The notes: generated by a model from the sequence alone, not told the origin. 64,000 bases of DNA from Psychromonas sp. SP041 (GCF_000470315.2 NZ_CBRF02000017.1:38508-102507), one strand, 5' to 3'. Shown: positions 47,822 to 57,901, counted from the first letter of the stretch. Made by a program: numbers and translations.

Positions 47822-48286
47822 ATGTTAGAAATCGGTAGCTTAGTACCAAACTTCACCTTGCCAGACGAAAATGACTCACCTGTTACGTTAAGTGATTATC
47901 TTGGTAAAAAGGTATTAGTTTATTTTTACCCAAGAGCCTCAACACCGGGTTGTACAACACAGGCTTGTGCTTTAAGAGATAGTAAAGATGATCTTGCTGC
48001 GTTAAATGTTGTCGTACTAGGGATCAGTCCTGATACGTCTAAAAAATTGACTAACTTTATTAACAAACAAGCGCTTAATTTTACTTTACTTGGAGATCAA
48101 GATCACAGTGTTTGTGAAAGCTTTGGTGTTTGGCAGTTAAAGAAATTTATGGGTAAAGAGAATATGGGCGTAGTGAGAACTTCTTTCTTAATTGATGAGA
48201 AAGGTAATCTAGAACATATTTTTAATAAATTCAAAACTAAAGATCATCATGAAGTTGTACTTAACTATTTACAGACAAAAGATTAA
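47822..48286 (+). CDS. bcp: Thioredoxin-dependent peroxiredoxin (Bcp/PrxQ)
   Basis: Cytosolic thiol peroxidase that reduces hydrogen and organic peroxides with thioredoxin. It has 154 residues from this ATG. The peroxidatic cysteine is C44 in STPGCTTQAC and the resolving cysteine C49 is five residues later, the PrxQ pattern. The start is placed here, not at 47804, because CAGGA lies 9 nt before and the protein then begins MLEIGSLVPNF like Bcp. Confidence 0.93.
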   Translation: MLEIGSLVPNFTLPDENDSPVTLSDYLGKKVLVYFYPRASTPGCTTQACALRDSKDDLAALNVVVLGISPDTSKKLTNFINKQALNFTLLGDQDHSVCESFGVWQLKKFMGKENMGVVRTSFLIDEKGNLEHIFNKFKTKDHHEVVLNYLQTKD

Positions 48287-48541
48287 ATCTGTAGCTAGTT
48301 TCTTTAGGGGATTAATCTCGATCTAACGCATTGAGTGTTATTGAGCCCCTAATAAGAATAATAATAAACTATAATAAATCATGTACCGTAATCTATTAAC
48401 TTCATGATCTATTTACTCTAGCGCTTAATTATCTGTTATCTCCCTATCAGTCTCGTTATAAAGCGATAAAAGAATATTTTAATACAACAATTTGATAGAC
48501 AGTCTCTCGAATAAAAACGGCTCATTTTAGGCAGAGTAAAT

Positions 48542-50428
48542 ATGATTGCGAAAGTAAAAATACTACTATTAATCGGGCTACTGTTCTCATCAGCCGTATT
48601 GTTAGTATCGTGTGTCGGTTTTAGTAATTTTAAATCAGCATCAACAGTCAATAAAACTGCAAAGCTCGATAACCAAGCTTTTTTAATATCCAAAGCACTT
48701 GAGCAAAAAGTAGAGCGTTATTTTGATGTGTTAAATGTCATGGCTGATGATATTGAAATTGATGAAACTGGCTTATTAAATCTACCTAAAATCGTGCAAT
48801 CATTGCATACAATTGCCAATAATTTAGGTGTTCTTGATGTGTTTGTTACTACTGAGGATGGGTTAACTTATACTCACCAAAGTGATGGTTTAGAAGTCGA
48901 TTTTAATGCTAAAGAAATAAATAGAGAGTGGTACCTTCGATCATTTAATGGTGAAGATAAAATTGTTACAAGTCCATATGTTAGTAGCCTTGGAAATAAA
49001 GTCACTGCACTAGCTGTTTCTCTCAAACGTAACGGAGAGGTTGTAGGTGTATTGGCTTTAAATATTGGTATTAATCAAATTACTGGCTTTATTCAAGATT
49101 TAGCCCCTGAAAATAATATTTTTGTTAGTCGTCAAGATGGTTATCTATTGGCTGCAAAAGAAGTAGGGTTAATCGGTAAAAATATATACAACGAGCGTCC
49201 TTCTTATAAGGAGTTTAAAGATAAAAGCCTTAGTAATCATGATTACTATTTGGATGGGATCGAATATACCGTTTCTAGTATTGTAATGGACTCTTTAAAT
49301 TGGACTGTATGGGCTTGGAGTAGTTGGAGTGATATTAATGAAGCTTCGAATGAAAATTTACAAGTTAGCTTATTTATTACATTAATATTTACGATTTTAT
49401 CGTTGTGCCTTATTTATTTGATTGTTATTAAAGTAATGTATCGCGCTATTGGCGGAGAGCCTGCTGATATTGAAGCGATCGTAAACAGAATTTCACAAGG
49501 GAAACTTAATTCAGTTACTGCTGGTACAGGCAGTGAAACCGGGATTTATAATGCTATTCTCATTATGGTGGGTAATTTAAAAAGTATTATTCAGCATATT
49601 AATATCTCTACTGGGCAGTTAAATATTTCATCGGCACAAATGTCAGAGTCTGCTTCAAGTGTCAATAGTAGCTCAGAGTCGCAAATGATGAAGCTAGAGC
49701 AAACGTCTGCAGCGATCAATGAAATGTCTGTAACAGTCGATGAAGTTGCTCGTAATACTTTATCTACTTCAACGGCGGTGGATCGAGTCAATAAACAATC
49801 GACTAAAGGTCTTAGTGTTGTCAATGAAATGAATACTAATATTTCAACGCTAATCGAAGGCATTAATCATGTGCAGCAAGTGATGTATAAACTAGATGGG
49901 GAAGTTGAGAATATAGGGAGCATTATTAAAGTTATCCGTGGCATCTCCGAGAAAACTAATTCACTTGCATTAAATGCGGCGATTGAAGCTGCTCGAGCGG
50001 TTGGACAGGGCAGAGGTTTTGCTGTGGTAGCAGATGAAGTAAGAGACCTTGCTAATAGAACCCAAGAAAGCATTGTTGAAACTCAAGTGGTGATTAGTCG
50101 TTTACAAAATGAGTCAAAAAACTCGGTGGAGCTTATGCAGGTTAACGTTGATAACGCACAATTAACGGTGAAAAAATCACAAGAAGCTATTAATGCCTTA
50201 GAAGAGATACGTCGTGCCGTTTCTATTATTCAAGATATGAATAATCAAATTGCAGCATCAACTGAGCGACAAAAAATCGCTGCAGCTGACATTAACCAAA
50301 GTATTGTTGGTATCAATGATGTGGCTAAAATGACCTTTGATTTTTCAATAAATAATACTAAAAGAGCCTCAGAGCTATTAAATATAGCCGCTGCTTTAAA
50401 CAAATCAGTTGAAGTATTTAAACTATAA
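48542..50428 (+). CDS. Methyl-accepting chemotaxis protein with dCache-type sensor
   Basis: Chemoreceptor of 628 residues: membrane helix 1 (about 5-27), a periplasmic double-Cache sensor (about 30-275), helix 2 (about 277-299), a HAMP-like segment and a cytoplasmic signalling domain. The hairpin tip reads SEKTNSLALNAAIEAARA then GQGRGFAVVADEVRDLANRT, which is diagnostic. The sensor has NREWYLRS, part of the amino-acid-binding dCache motif, but the expected Asp near VLALNIG is Asn, so amino-acid binding is uncertain. No CheA-binding neighbour or pentapeptide tether is present. Confidence 0.93.
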   Translation: MIAKVKILLLIGLLFSSAVLLVSCVGFSNFKSASTVNKTAKLDNQAFLISKALEQKVERYFDVLNVMADDIEIDETGLLNLPKIVQSLHTIANNLGVLDVFVTTEDGLTYTHQSDGLEVDFNAKEINREWYLRSFNGEDKIVTSPYVSSLGNKVTALAVSLKRNGEVVGVLALNIGINQITGFIQDLAPENNIFVSRQDGYLLAAKEVGLIGKNIYNERPSYKEFKDKSLSNHDYYLDGIEYTVSSIVMDSLNWTVWAWSSWSDINEASNENLQVSLFITLIFTILSLCLIYLIVIKVMYRAIGGEPADIEAIVNRISQGKLNSVTAGTGSETGIYNAILIMVGNLKSIIQHINISTGQLNISSAQMSESASSVNSSSESQMMKLEQTSAAINEMSVTVDEVARNTLSTSTAVDRVNKQSTKGLSVVNEMNTNISTLIEGINHVQQVMYKLDGEVENIGSIIKVIRGISEKTNSLALNAAIEAARAVGQGRGFAVVADEVRDLANRTQESIVETQVVISRLQNESKNSVELMQVNVDNAQLTVKKSQEAINALEEIRRAVSIIQDMNNQIAASTERQKIAAADINQSIVGINDVAKMTFDFSINNTKRASELLNIAAALNKSVEVFKL

Positions 50429-50490
50429 ACTATAAAAGAGTGTGTTCGTTATTTAAATACAGCTGTTTAATTAGCGTCATCTAAATGAGA

Positions 50491-50529
50491 AAAGTCCAAT
50501 AACCATTAAACAGGTTATTGGACTTTTTT
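50491..50529 (+). terminator. Bidirectional terminator after the chemoreceptor gene
   Basis: A 14-bp perfect stem (50491-50504 with 50513-50526), core AGTCCAATAACC/GGTTATTGGACT, 8-nt loop, followed by TTTTTA. Leftward it also ends in a short T-run, so it may serve uspE too. Confidence 0.92.
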
Positions 50530-50648
50530 ATTTTAAGAATGCTATTTAATAGTGTTATTTAAGAATGTCATTTTCAGTATGTTATGCCAGAAAAACAAAG
50601 AGTTAGACCATGTTTTAGACGCTTTTAGGTTATGTCAAAAGCGAACAA

Positions 50649-51590
50649 TTATGATTCTAATTTTATTGGGCTTATAAACCCATCTGGTTTTAGGGCAAGT
50701 AAATCACTGTCTAGCTTATCAATGACTTGTTCTGCAGTGTGGCCTAATAGTGTTAAGCCTATACCAGAACGGCCCACCGTTCCTAAAATAACCAATTCTG
50801 CTTTAATTTCTTGTGCTACATCGCTAATAGCATCTTCCGGTAAACCTTGTCGTAAATGAATGTTTTGCGTTTCGATATTATATTTATTCGCATAATCATT
50901 TAATGTTTTTTGGTGGAATTTCTTTAATCCGTCTTCATAATGAATAGGATCAAATTCAGGTAGCTCCATCATAATATTCATTGGTGGACTAGGATAAGCA
51001 TTGACGACGTGGACATTTGATTTTACCATTTCTGCGATGTCATTCGCTTCGGCTAAAATAGCCTCATTCAAATTATGATGATCTGGATCTTCAATACTTT
51101 TACAATCTACAGCACATAAAATATTACCATTTTCAGGCCAGGATTTAACTTTAACCAACAATAATGGGATTGGGCACTTACGTAATAAATTCCAATCTGT
51201 CGGCGTGAATAAAATGGCACTAAGTCGAGGATGCGGATGGGTCGATTTTATTAATAAATCATAACCTTCTTTTAGTATTAACTGAATGGCCGCTTGGAAA
51301 GGGCGGTTATGCCAATGCACTTGGCAGTTTATGGTATGGCCCTGCTCTCTATAAGGTGCAGCAAGCGTTTCTAACCATTCTTTGTTATCACGTATAACTA
51401 AAGATTGCATCGCTTGACGTTCTTCCATAGAGCTTAAAGAGGTCATTTCGTAGGTAAGGTCGTAACAGGATAAGAATAAAGTTATTTTAATCTCTTTTTC
51501 TTTTTCCGCAATTTCAATTGCACGTTGTAAAGCGGGTTGCTCTTCCTGTGTTGGATCTATATAAACTAAAATATTACGGTATTTAAGCAT
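50649..51590 (-). CDS. uspE: Universal stress protein UspE (tandem Usp)
   Basis: Two Usp domains in one chain of 313 residues (about 1-150 and 155-305). Domain 1 starts YRNILVYIDPTQEEQ. Domain 2 carries the ATP-loop-like GTVGRSGIGLTLLGHTAEQVI. Size and its place directly downstream of fnr match E. coli uspE. It is a cytosolic stress protein; its reaction, if any, is unknown. A TTG 12 nt upstream is possible, but the ATG is favoured, with GGAGG close before it. Confidence 0.92.
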   Translation of the reverse strand: MLKYRNILVYIDPTQEEQPALQRAIEIAEKEKEIKITLFLSCYDLTYEMTSLSSMEERQAMQSLVIRDNKEWLETLAAPYREQGHTINCQVHWHNRPFQAAIQLILKEGYDLLIKSTHPHPRLSAILFTPTDWNLLRKCPIPLLLVKVKSWPENGNILCAVDCKSIEDPDHHNLNEAILAEANDIAEMVKSNVHVVNAYPSPPMNIMMELPEFDPIHYEDGLKKFHQKTLNDYANKYNIETQNIHLRQGLPEDAISDVAQEIKAELVILGTVGRSGIGLTLLGHTAEQVIDKLDSDLLALKPDGFISPIKLES

Positions 51591-51662
51591 GTTAGCCTCC
51601 AATTTTTAATAATCTATATAACTATAACTTAGATCAAATAAGGGCAAACGGATAGTGATATC

Positions 51663-51696
51663 TGCCAGAAAATGGAAATTAATTTATTTTCTGGCA
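51663..51696 (-). other. Hairpin between fnr and uspE
   Basis: Perfect 11-bp stem TGCCAGAAAAT/ATTTTCTGGCA with a 12-nt loop, in the 136-bp gap. No T-run follows leftward (AGATATCAC), so it probably stabilises or attenuates the transcript rather than ending it. Confidence 0.5.
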
Positions 51697-51726
51697 AGTT
51701 GTGTAGTAGATAAGAGCTTGTTGATT

Positions 51727-52464
51727 TTAAACGAGTGATCCTGCTAATTCAGATAATTGAGCATTATCTAATACAGTAATATATTTACCTTTAACGGCAA
51801 TCATGCCACTTTTTTGGAAGCGACCTAATAAACGACTAATTGTTTCAACGGTTAGACCTAAGTAATTACCGATATCACCGCGTGTCATCGATAATCTAAA
51901 CTCTTTTGGCGAGAAACCACGAGCAGCAAAGCGAACTGATAAGTTATGAATAAATGAAGCTAATCTTTCTTCTGCATTCTTTTTCGACAATAATAAAATC
52001 ATATTCTGATCGCCGACAATTTCAGCGCTCATTAAGCGTAAAATTTGTTGTCTTAATTTAGGCATCGTTGTCGACAATTCATCTAAAGTGTCATAGGGGA
52101 TTTCACAAATCATCGCCGTTTCAAGTGCTTGTGCAAAGCTTGGATGTGTACCTGTACTAATTCCATCAAAGCCGACTAAATCACCAGCGAGATGGAAAGC
52201 TGTAATTTGTTCATCGCCTTGCTCTGTGATCGTATAAGATTTTAAAGTACCAGAACGAATGGCATATAAACATCTCATGTTGTCGCCGGCTTTAAAAAGT
52301 TCACTGCCTTTTTGAACTGGTTTCTTACGTTCGATAATAGTATCTAAACGATCTAATTCAGTCTCATTAAGAGAGTAAGGAATGCATAATTGACTAATAC
52401 TACAATCTTGACAGTGAATTGAATTAGCGCCTGTTTGTGCTCGACTTGAGTTACTTTTATCCAT
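51727..52464 (-). CDS. fnr: Oxygen-sensing regulator FNR (EtrA)
   Basis: CRP/FNR-family global regulator of anaerobic and microaerobic genes, 245 residues. Three [4Fe-4S] ligands are at C18, C21 and C27 ([16 protein letters not shown]); the fourth is in [10 protein letters not shown] cNMP-like beta-roll follows, then the winged helix with the recognition helix in [16 protein letters not shown] (E, S and R as in FNR). It sits between uspE and the cbb3 oxidase block, a conserved arrangement. Confidence 0.95.
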   Translation of the reverse strand: MDKSNSSRAQTGANSIHCQDCSISQLCIPYSLNETELDRLDTIIERKKPVQKGSELFKAGDNMRCLYAIRSGTLKSYTITEQGDEQITAFHLAGDLVGFDGISTGTHPSFAQALETAMICEIPYDTLDELSTTMPKLRQQILRLMSAEIVGDQNMILLLSKKNAEERLASFIHNLSVRFAARGFSPKEFRLSMTRGDIGNYLGLTVETISRLLGRFQKSGMIAVKGKYITVLDNAQLSELAGSLV

Positions 52465-52795
52465 AATTAGCTCTTAAATATTATTGGTTTGTAGTGATAC
52501 TAACACCTTCTAAAGTGGCTTTGAAATTGTTAATCACAAAGTTGCTTACCTAGGTCAGTATTTTCGAAACATTAGGTTTAATAGAGGTATTCACAAACCT
52601 CAATTCTGATTAATGAAAGAAGAATTATATTTAAAATCATTATGTTATGATTTTTATTGTACAGTGCCGTTAATTTTGCATCGCTCAAGGAGAATTATTG
52701 GAGCAATAGCTGGTTATTGATAGATAATTTAACCCATAAACCTGTGGAAATCGCGGTGTCGTATCGCTTTGCTTATCCAGAACTGAGGTTAACTA
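52465..52795. other. Intergenic region upstream of fnr
   Basis: 331 bp, between fnr and the end of the TauE/SafE-like gene, both leftward. No clean FNR box (TTGAT-4-ATCAA) or terminator was found by eye. Confidence 0.3.
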
Positions 52796-53473
52796 CTAAT
52801 ATAATTGTGTCATTGCGATATAAATAGTTTGAAAAGCAAATAGTGCCAATATTAATCCGCTGCTATATCTAAACCATTTTTTATTGAGAATATTTTTTAA
52901 TTGATGGCTTAAAGAGCCCACTAGCATCATGGCAGGTAATGTACCTAAACCAAAACCCAGCATGATCACTAAACCATTAAGCCCATTCGCCGTACTAATT
53001 GCCCAGACCAAAGATGAGTAAACTAAACCACAAGGTAACCAACCCCAGAAAAATCCGAGAGGGAAAGCTAAAGCAGGGTGCTTTAGCGGCAAAAAATATT
53101 GTGCTAAAGGTTTTATGAATTTCCAGAAAAATTGTCCGGCTCGCTCTACTATTATTAAGCCATTCCATAATCTAGCAATATAAAATGCTAATAACAGCAT
53201 CATGATGGCAGCGATAATACGTAAATAAATAAGGGATTCTTTGCCTCCCATCCAGATAATTAATACACTGCTACTGGCTGCGAAGATAAACCCTGCCACT
53301 GAATAACTCGTTATGCGGCCTAAGTTATAGAGTAGTAATGAAAGTAATCCATTTTTTTGATCAGGGTTGATTGAAAAGCTCAGTGCACTAGCAATCCCTG
53401 AACACATGCCAATACAATGCCCAGCACCTAGTAAACCAATTAAAAAAGCACTTAAAAAGTCATTAATGAGCAT
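52796..53473 (-). CDS. TauE/SafE-like (UreH-type) membrane protein of the cbb3 cluster
   Basis: Polytopic inner-membrane protein of 225 residues, about six helices. It begins with the typical GLLGAGHCIGMCSGIASAL motif, whose His and two Cys could bind a metal, and has PLGFFWGWLPCGLVYSSL near the middle. Proteins of this type sit next to ccoS/ccoI in many gammaproteobacteria and are suspected to help oxidase assembly or copper handling; that is inference. It overlaps the end of ccoS by 11 nt, showing co-translation. Confidence 0.82.
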   Translation of the reverse strand: MLINDFLSAFLIGLLGAGHCIGMCSGIASALSFSINPDQKNGLLSLLLYNLGRITSYSVAGFIFAASSSVLIIWMGGKESLIYLRIIAAIMMLLLAFYIARLWNGLIIVERAGQFFWKFIKPLAQYFLPLKHPALAFPLGFFWGWLPCGLVYSSLVWAISTANGLNGLVIMLGFGLGTLPAMMLVGSLSHQLKNILNKKWFRYSSGLILALFAFQTIYIAMTQLY

Positions 53474-53714
53474 CTGGTTTTATATCACTTATTTTCAAGG
53501 GAGTTGTTTTAGATACCTTTCCTTCAGAGTGTTCAATATCTGCCTGCGTTTTTTTCATTGGTTTTGATGGTTGTACATCTTCATCAAATAAAATATTTAC
53601 ACCTTCTCTATCTAGGTCATCATACTGATTAGACTTAACGGCCCAAAAAAATACTAATACAGCAATGGATACAAAGATCATTGCAATCGGAATCAATACA
53701 TAGATAATATTCAT
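53463..53714 (-). CDS. ccoS: cbb3 oxidase maturation protein CcoS
   Basis: A single-helix membrane protein (helix about 2-26: IIYVLIPIAMIFVSIAVLVFFWAVKSNQ is split here as two halves of that span) followed by the short conserved motif QYDDLDREG. CcoS is needed for cofactor insertion into the cbb3 oxidase. At 83 residues it is longer than many CcoS proteins (about 50-70), with a Lys/Ser-rich tail of low complexity. It overlaps ccoI by 4 nt and the TauE-like gene by 11 nt. Confidence 0.9.
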   Translation of the reverse strand: MNIIYVLIPIAMIFVSIAVLVFFWAVKSNQYDDLDREGVNILFDEDVQPSKPMKKTQADIEHSEGKVSKTTPLKISDIKPDAH

Positions 53715-56134
53715 TTTAATAACCTTAATGAATTGCTCACTACAATTAATGAGCTAAAAGACATACCTAAGACCGCGACGTAGGGAGGAACTAAGCCCAT
53801 CACCGCTAAAGGGACTATGATTAAGTTATATCCGATAGCCCAAGCTAGGTTTTCTTTAATGATACGTGTTGTTTGCTTAGCATTAGTCGTTAATAGGTTT
53901 ATTTTACGTAAATCAGAGCCTAATAAAATAACGTCAGCACTATTTTTAGCAATGTCAGTACCGCTAGCTAATGCGACAGAAATATGGGCACCTGCTAATA
54001 CCGGTGCATCATTGATACCGTCGCCAATCATCATAACTTGCTGCGATTGTTGTAACGTTTCGATATGCGCTAATTTTTGTTGTGGACTAACACCTTTGAC
54101 TACATTTTTAATGTTAAGTTGCTTAGCGACTTGTTCACTTTTATCTGAAATATCACCAGTTAACATGGTGGTTTCTAAGTTGTTTTTATGACAAAAACTA
54201 ACTAAATCCATTGCTGATTCACGTATTTCATCACCTAACTCAAAGGTTGCAATTAATTGTTGATTCACAGTCAAATAGATCAATAACTCTTGGCTACTTA
54301 GTTCTCTAGTCATTCCACAGAACGCTGCATGACCTAATTTCACTTGTGATTTTTGACCACTATCTTCCCAAGTTGCTTGTAAGCCTTGCCCTGGAATATT
54401 TTCAATATTGTTTAATATTAAAGTTTGGCTTTTTAATTGAGTGAAAGCAACTGCAATAGGGTGCTCTGAGTTCATTTCAATATTTGCGGCAAGATTAATA
54501 CATTGTTGTTTATTATATTGGTAATTTGTAAGGCCTGGCGCGGGTAGATGCGTATTAAGCAATTTAAAATCACCTTGCGTTAACGTGCCTGTTTTATCAA
54601 AAACAACATGATGTATTTTATTCACCGTTTCTAATACGTGATGTTGCTTAATTAAAATGCCTTGTTTATTAAGCTGCGCAGTAGCACAGGTTAACGCAGT
54701 TGGTGTTGCAAGAGATAATGCACACGGGCAAGTGGCAACCAGTACCGACAAAGTGATCCAAAATGCTTGGTCAGGATCAATAAGGCTCCATCCAATATAA
54801 GTCAGGGTTGCTACCAACAATAAAGCTGCCACGAAATAACGTGATACGATATCTGCCATTATTTCGATTTGAGGTTTATTTTGCTGTGCGCTATTTTGTA
54901 ATTGTATGATGTCTGAAATAAGCGTGTTGTTACCTATATTCACCACTTCAATGGTTAATACACTACTAATATTAACAGTACCTGCATAAACATTATCTTG
55001 TGACTTTTTAAAAACAGGTAAATGTTCACCAGTAAGCATTGACTCTTCAATACTACTTTTCCCATCAATAATGATGCCATCAATTGCAATAGTTTCACCT
55101 GGCTTAACGAGTATATATTGCCCTGGTATGAGTGTTTTTGCGGGGGTTAAGTGATGGCTAATAATACCATCATTTTTTTCTAATAATGTCGCCATCGAGG
55201 GAAGCAAACGTAATAAATTACTACTGGTTTCAGATGCTTTACGACGAGCTCGGAGTTCTAATAAACGCCCTAATAATAGTAAGAAGGTGAACATCGAGAC
55301 AGACTCGAAATAGACCTCTCCTCTCCCTACGATAGTTGCATAACCGGAGGCAGAATAGGCACCTAATAAAGCAATAGAAATAGGAATATCCATGCCTAAT
55401 GTTTTATTGCGGATATTACGCCATGCATTTACATAAAAAGGTTGTGCGCTATACAAGAGTACCGGTGTTGCAAGAATAAAGCTAACCCACCTGAAGTAAG
55501 TAATAAACTCTTGTTGCATACCTGAAAAGAAATCAGCATATAAGGCGATCGCAAACATCATTACCTGCATAGTTGCAAGGCCCGCAAGCCCTAACCTACG
55601 TAAGTAAGATTTTACTTGTTTAGTATAAAACAACTCTTGTTGATTAACTTGGAAAGGGTAGGCTTTGTAACCAATACGTTGGATTTGTTCTAGTATTTTA
55701 CTGAGTACCAGCTGTTCATTATCCCAACGAATCACAGCACGGTTTAAAGTGGTATTCACATTAACAAAAATAAGGCCAGGTAAAAAACGTAATTGCTTTT
55801 CAATGAGCCAAGCACAAGCAGCGCAACTAATGCCTTCAACAGTTAATGTTATTTCAGTGGTGTTGCCATTTTGTTTTATAAAGTCGAGTTGAATTTGTTC
55901 AATATCATAATGTTCAAGTTGTTGCAGTTCATCTGGGATTAACGATTCACCTTTAGCTGCAACTTCTGTTCTATGTTCATAATAAGAGCTTAAACCACTA
56001 TCAACAATGGTTTGTGCTACCGCTTGGCAACCTGGGCAACACATTGTTTGTTGCTCTCCATTAATAAGAACCTGAAAAATCGAATTGGCTGGGTTAGGCT
56101 CTCCACAATGAAAGCATTGGCTTACCTGTTGCAT
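53711..56134 (-). CDS. ccoI: Copper-transporting P-type ATPase CcoI (FixI)
   Basis: Copper exporter (P1B-type) that supplies copper for cbb3 oxidase assembly, 807 residues. An N-terminal zinc-ribbon-like segment has CFHCGEP and CCPGCQA. A heavy-metal domain with GISCAACAW follows. The membrane core contains the CPC motif (VATCPCALSLATP), the phosphorylation site DKTGTLTQG and the hinge MIGDGINDAP. The extra N-terminal cysteine domain is typical of CcoI/FixI. It is placed between ccoH and ccoS. Confidence 0.95.
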   Translation of the reverse strand: MQQVSQCFHCGEPNPANSIFQVLINGEQQTMCCPGCQAVAQTIVDSGLSSYYEHRTEVAAKGESLIPDELQQLEHYDIEQIQLDFIKQNGNTTEITLTVEGISCAACAWLIEKQLRFLPGLIFVNVNTTLNRAVIRWDNEQLVLSKILEQIQRIGYKAYPFQVNQQELFYTKQVKSYLRRLGLAGLATMQVMMFAIALYADFFSGMQQEFITYFRWVSFILATPVLLYSAQPFYVNAWRNIRNKTLGMDIPISIALLGAYSASGYATIVGRGEVYFESVSMFTFLLLLGRLLELRARRKASETSSNLLRLLPSMATLLEKNDGIISHHLTPAKTLIPGQYILVKPGETIAIDGIIIDGKSSIEESMLTGEHLPVFKKSQDNVYAGTVNISSVLTIEVVNIGNNTLISDIIQLQNSAQQNKPQIEIMADIVSRYFVAALLLVATLTYIGWSLIDPDQAFWITLSVLVATCPCALSLATPTALTCATAQLNKQGILIKQHHVLETVNKIHHVVFDKTGTLTQGDFKLLNTHLPAPGLTNYQYNKQQCINLAANIEMNSEHPIAVAFTQLKSQTLILNNIENIPGQGLQATWEDSGQKSQVKLGHAAFCGMTRELSSQELLIYLTVNQQLIATFELGDEIRESAMDLVSFCHKNNLETTMLTGDISDKSEQVAKQLNIKNVVKGVSPQQKLAHIETLQQSQQVMMIGDGINDAPVLAGAHISVALASGTDIAKNSADVILLGSDLRKINLLTTNAKQTTRIIKENLAWAIGYNLIIVPLAVMGLVPPYVAVLGMSFSSLIVVSNSLRLLK

Positions 56135-56611
56135 TTACAATGCTATTTTGTCAGATGGAAAAACCACTTTCTTTTCTAAGCGCCACTTCTTATCAAAGGG
56201 TTCAAGGCGAAGTGACCATTTACCTTCTAATGGTTGATCTGTTTCATAATGGTAATTGCCTTGCGCATCAGCGGTTAGCATTGAAAGTTTATCGCGTTTA
56301 GATTGAGTTGAATGAAATAAAGAAAAACTGATTGAGGTGTTTGTTTCTAACCCCTTCATTTTGATTAATAAACCATCTGCTTGTTGTACGACTTCAGCAG
56401 AAAGGCCTAACTTTTTAGCGTTAGTTAATAAGCTTAAGTCTGCATTAATTGCTTTGCCAGTTTTATAATAATCATCAACAACCATATCGGGTTTATTATC
56501 AGAGGCGATAATAAAAGTACTGATACCGGCAACAACGGCAGCCATTGGTAAAATAATTAAAAACCAAGGCCAAAATTGTTTAAACCAAGACTTTTTTACT
56601 TCTGTTTGCAT
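56135..56611 (-). CDS. ccoH: cbb3 oxidase assembly protein CcoH/FixH family
   Basis: A 158-residue membrane-anchored protein: one helix at about 13-33 (WPWFLIILPMAAVVAGISTF) and a periplasmic beta-sandwich domain. DKPDMVVDDYYKTGKAIN is the family's recognisable stretch. CcoH stays with the assembled oxidase and aids its stability. It is directly followed by ccoI with no gap. It starts 140 bp after the ccoP stop, past a terminator, so ccoHIS is probably a second transcript. Confidence 0.9.
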   Translation of the reverse strand: MQTEVKKSWFKQFWPWFLIILPMAAVVAGISTFIIASDNKPDMVVDDYYKTGKAINADLSLLTNAKKLGLSAEVVQQADGLLIKMKGLETNTSISFSLFHSTQSKRDKLSMLTADAQGNYHYETDQPLEGKWSLRLEPFDKKWRLEKKVVFPSDKIAL

Positions 56612-56683
56612 GACAATTCCTGTTATTAAAAGTAGGGGGAGGCAATACGCGATAATCTAGCATTTATGACGAATTTTAGCTAT

Positions 56684-56712
56684 AAAAAAGCCTCGATTAA
56701 CGAGGCTTTAAA
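56684..56712 (-). terminator. Terminator of ccoNOQP
   Basis: Perfect 9-bp stem AAAGCCTCG/CGAGGCTTT (56687-56695 with 56701-56709) with loop ATTAA, running leftward into TTTTTA. It is 39 nt after the ccoP stop and separates the structural genes from ccoHIS. Confidence 0.9.
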
Positions 56713-56750
56713 TGTTCGATTCAATACGCTAAATAGCGAATAAATTTAAC

Positions 56751-57710
56751 TTATTTTGGTTGTGATAAAGAGTAAACAAAAGCAGAGATTAGTTGAATCT
56801 TATCTTCGCCTAATACATCTTTCCAAGCTGGCATTACACCATTTCGGCCATTGTTTAATGTATCTTCAACTGCTTTACGTGAGCCACCGTATAACCACAC
56901 TTTATCCGTAAGGTTAGGAGCACCAAATGCATGTAAACCTTTGCCGTCAGCACCATGACATGCAGCACAAACCACAAATCGTTCCGCACCAGCTTGAGCA
57001 TCAATGTCATTCACACGACGACCACTCAGTTGTAGTACATAACTTGTTACTTCTTTTATACCCTCTTCGCCTAGAATATCTTTCCAAGCTGGCATTGCTG
57101 CGTTACGGCCATTCATTAATGTTTCTTTGATTGTTAATGGATCACCACCATACAACCAATCATCGTCAGTAAGATTTGGAAAGCCTTTACTACCACGCGC
57201 ATCAGAGCCATGACATTGAGCACAATTTTGTAAGAATAAACGTTGGCCTACTTTTACTGCCTCAGAATCTTTAGCAATCACTTCGATGTCTTTATAAACA
57301 CCAGCATCGGTATAAACGAGTTGTTTAAATACTTCGCCGTATTTAATTTCTGCAGCATCTATTTCACGTTGGTATTGTGATTTTGATGTTTCTGCTCGTG
57401 CATCAAGTGTTGTTATATCTGTAACGTTTTTATCTGCACTCGTCCAATTTAAAAAACCATTCCAGTTTGCTGTGTAGCTTGGAAATGCAATTGAGTAAAT
57501 TAACGCGATAACAATCGTAAACCAAAATAAACCGACCCACCATTTAGGCAGTGGATTATTTAATTCTTGAATACCATCAAAAGTGTGCGGCATTGGTTCG
57601 CCTTCTTTTACACCCGTATTATTCGTATTTGCTGCTTTTAGAAGTACTGCACAACCGATGATGACGGTTAATGTGATGACAGATATCCATATTGTCCAAA
57701 AAATGCTCAT
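56751..57710 (-). CDS. ccoP: cbb3 oxidase subunit III, di-heme cytochrome CcoP
   Basis: Membrane-anchored di-heme cytochrome c, 319 residues. Two N-terminal helices (about 5-25 and 58-76), then two cytochrome c domains with heme-binding motifs CAQCH (near 165) and CAACH (near 250). A methionine ligand sits in each AAMPAWKD/GVMPAWKD segment. The paired NGRN-MPAWKD repeats show the two domains arose by duplication. It receives electrons for CcoO and CcoN. It overlaps ccoQ by 1 nt. Confidence 0.96.
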   Translation of the reverse strand: MSIFWTIWISVITLTVIIGCAVLLKAANTNNTGVKEGEPMPHTFDGIQELNNPLPKWWVGLFWFTIVIALIYSIAFPSYTANWNGFLNWTSADKNVTDITTLDARAETSKSQYQREIDAAEIKYGEVFKQLVYTDAGVYKDIEVIAKDSEAVKVGQRLFLQNCAQCHGSDARGSKGFPNLTDDDWLYGGDPLTIKETLMNGRNAAMPAWKDILGEEGIKEVTSYVLQLSGRRVNDIDAQAGAERFVVCAACHGADGKGLHAFGAPNLTDKVWLYGGSRKAVEDTLNNGRNGVMPAWKDVLGEDKIQLISAFVYSLSQPK

Positions 57711-57901
57711 TATTTTTTAGCTCCTGTATGTTCGCTTGAGGTGCTTTCATACTGTGTTGAGTCCAGATCATCATCTAAAATAGAATTACCCATTTCTTCA
57801 AATGACTGTTTTTGTTTTTTACTGTAGGCCCATAAAATTAACCCAACGAAAATAACAATTAAAAATAATGTATATAATCCGTTAAAAGTGCCAAAATCCA
57901 T
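57710..57901 (-). CDS. ccoQ: cbb3 oxidase subunit CcoQ
   Basis: A 63-residue single-helix protein (helix about 10-27, LYTLFLIVIFVGLILWAY) followed by the usual SKKQKQSFEEMGNSIL stretch and an acidic tail. CcoQ stabilises the oxidase complex. It is in its standard place between ccoO and ccoP. Confidence 0.93.
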   Translation of the reverse strand: MDFGTFNGLYTLFLIVIFVGLILWAYSKKQKQSFEEMGNSILDDDLDSTQYESTSSEHTGAKK

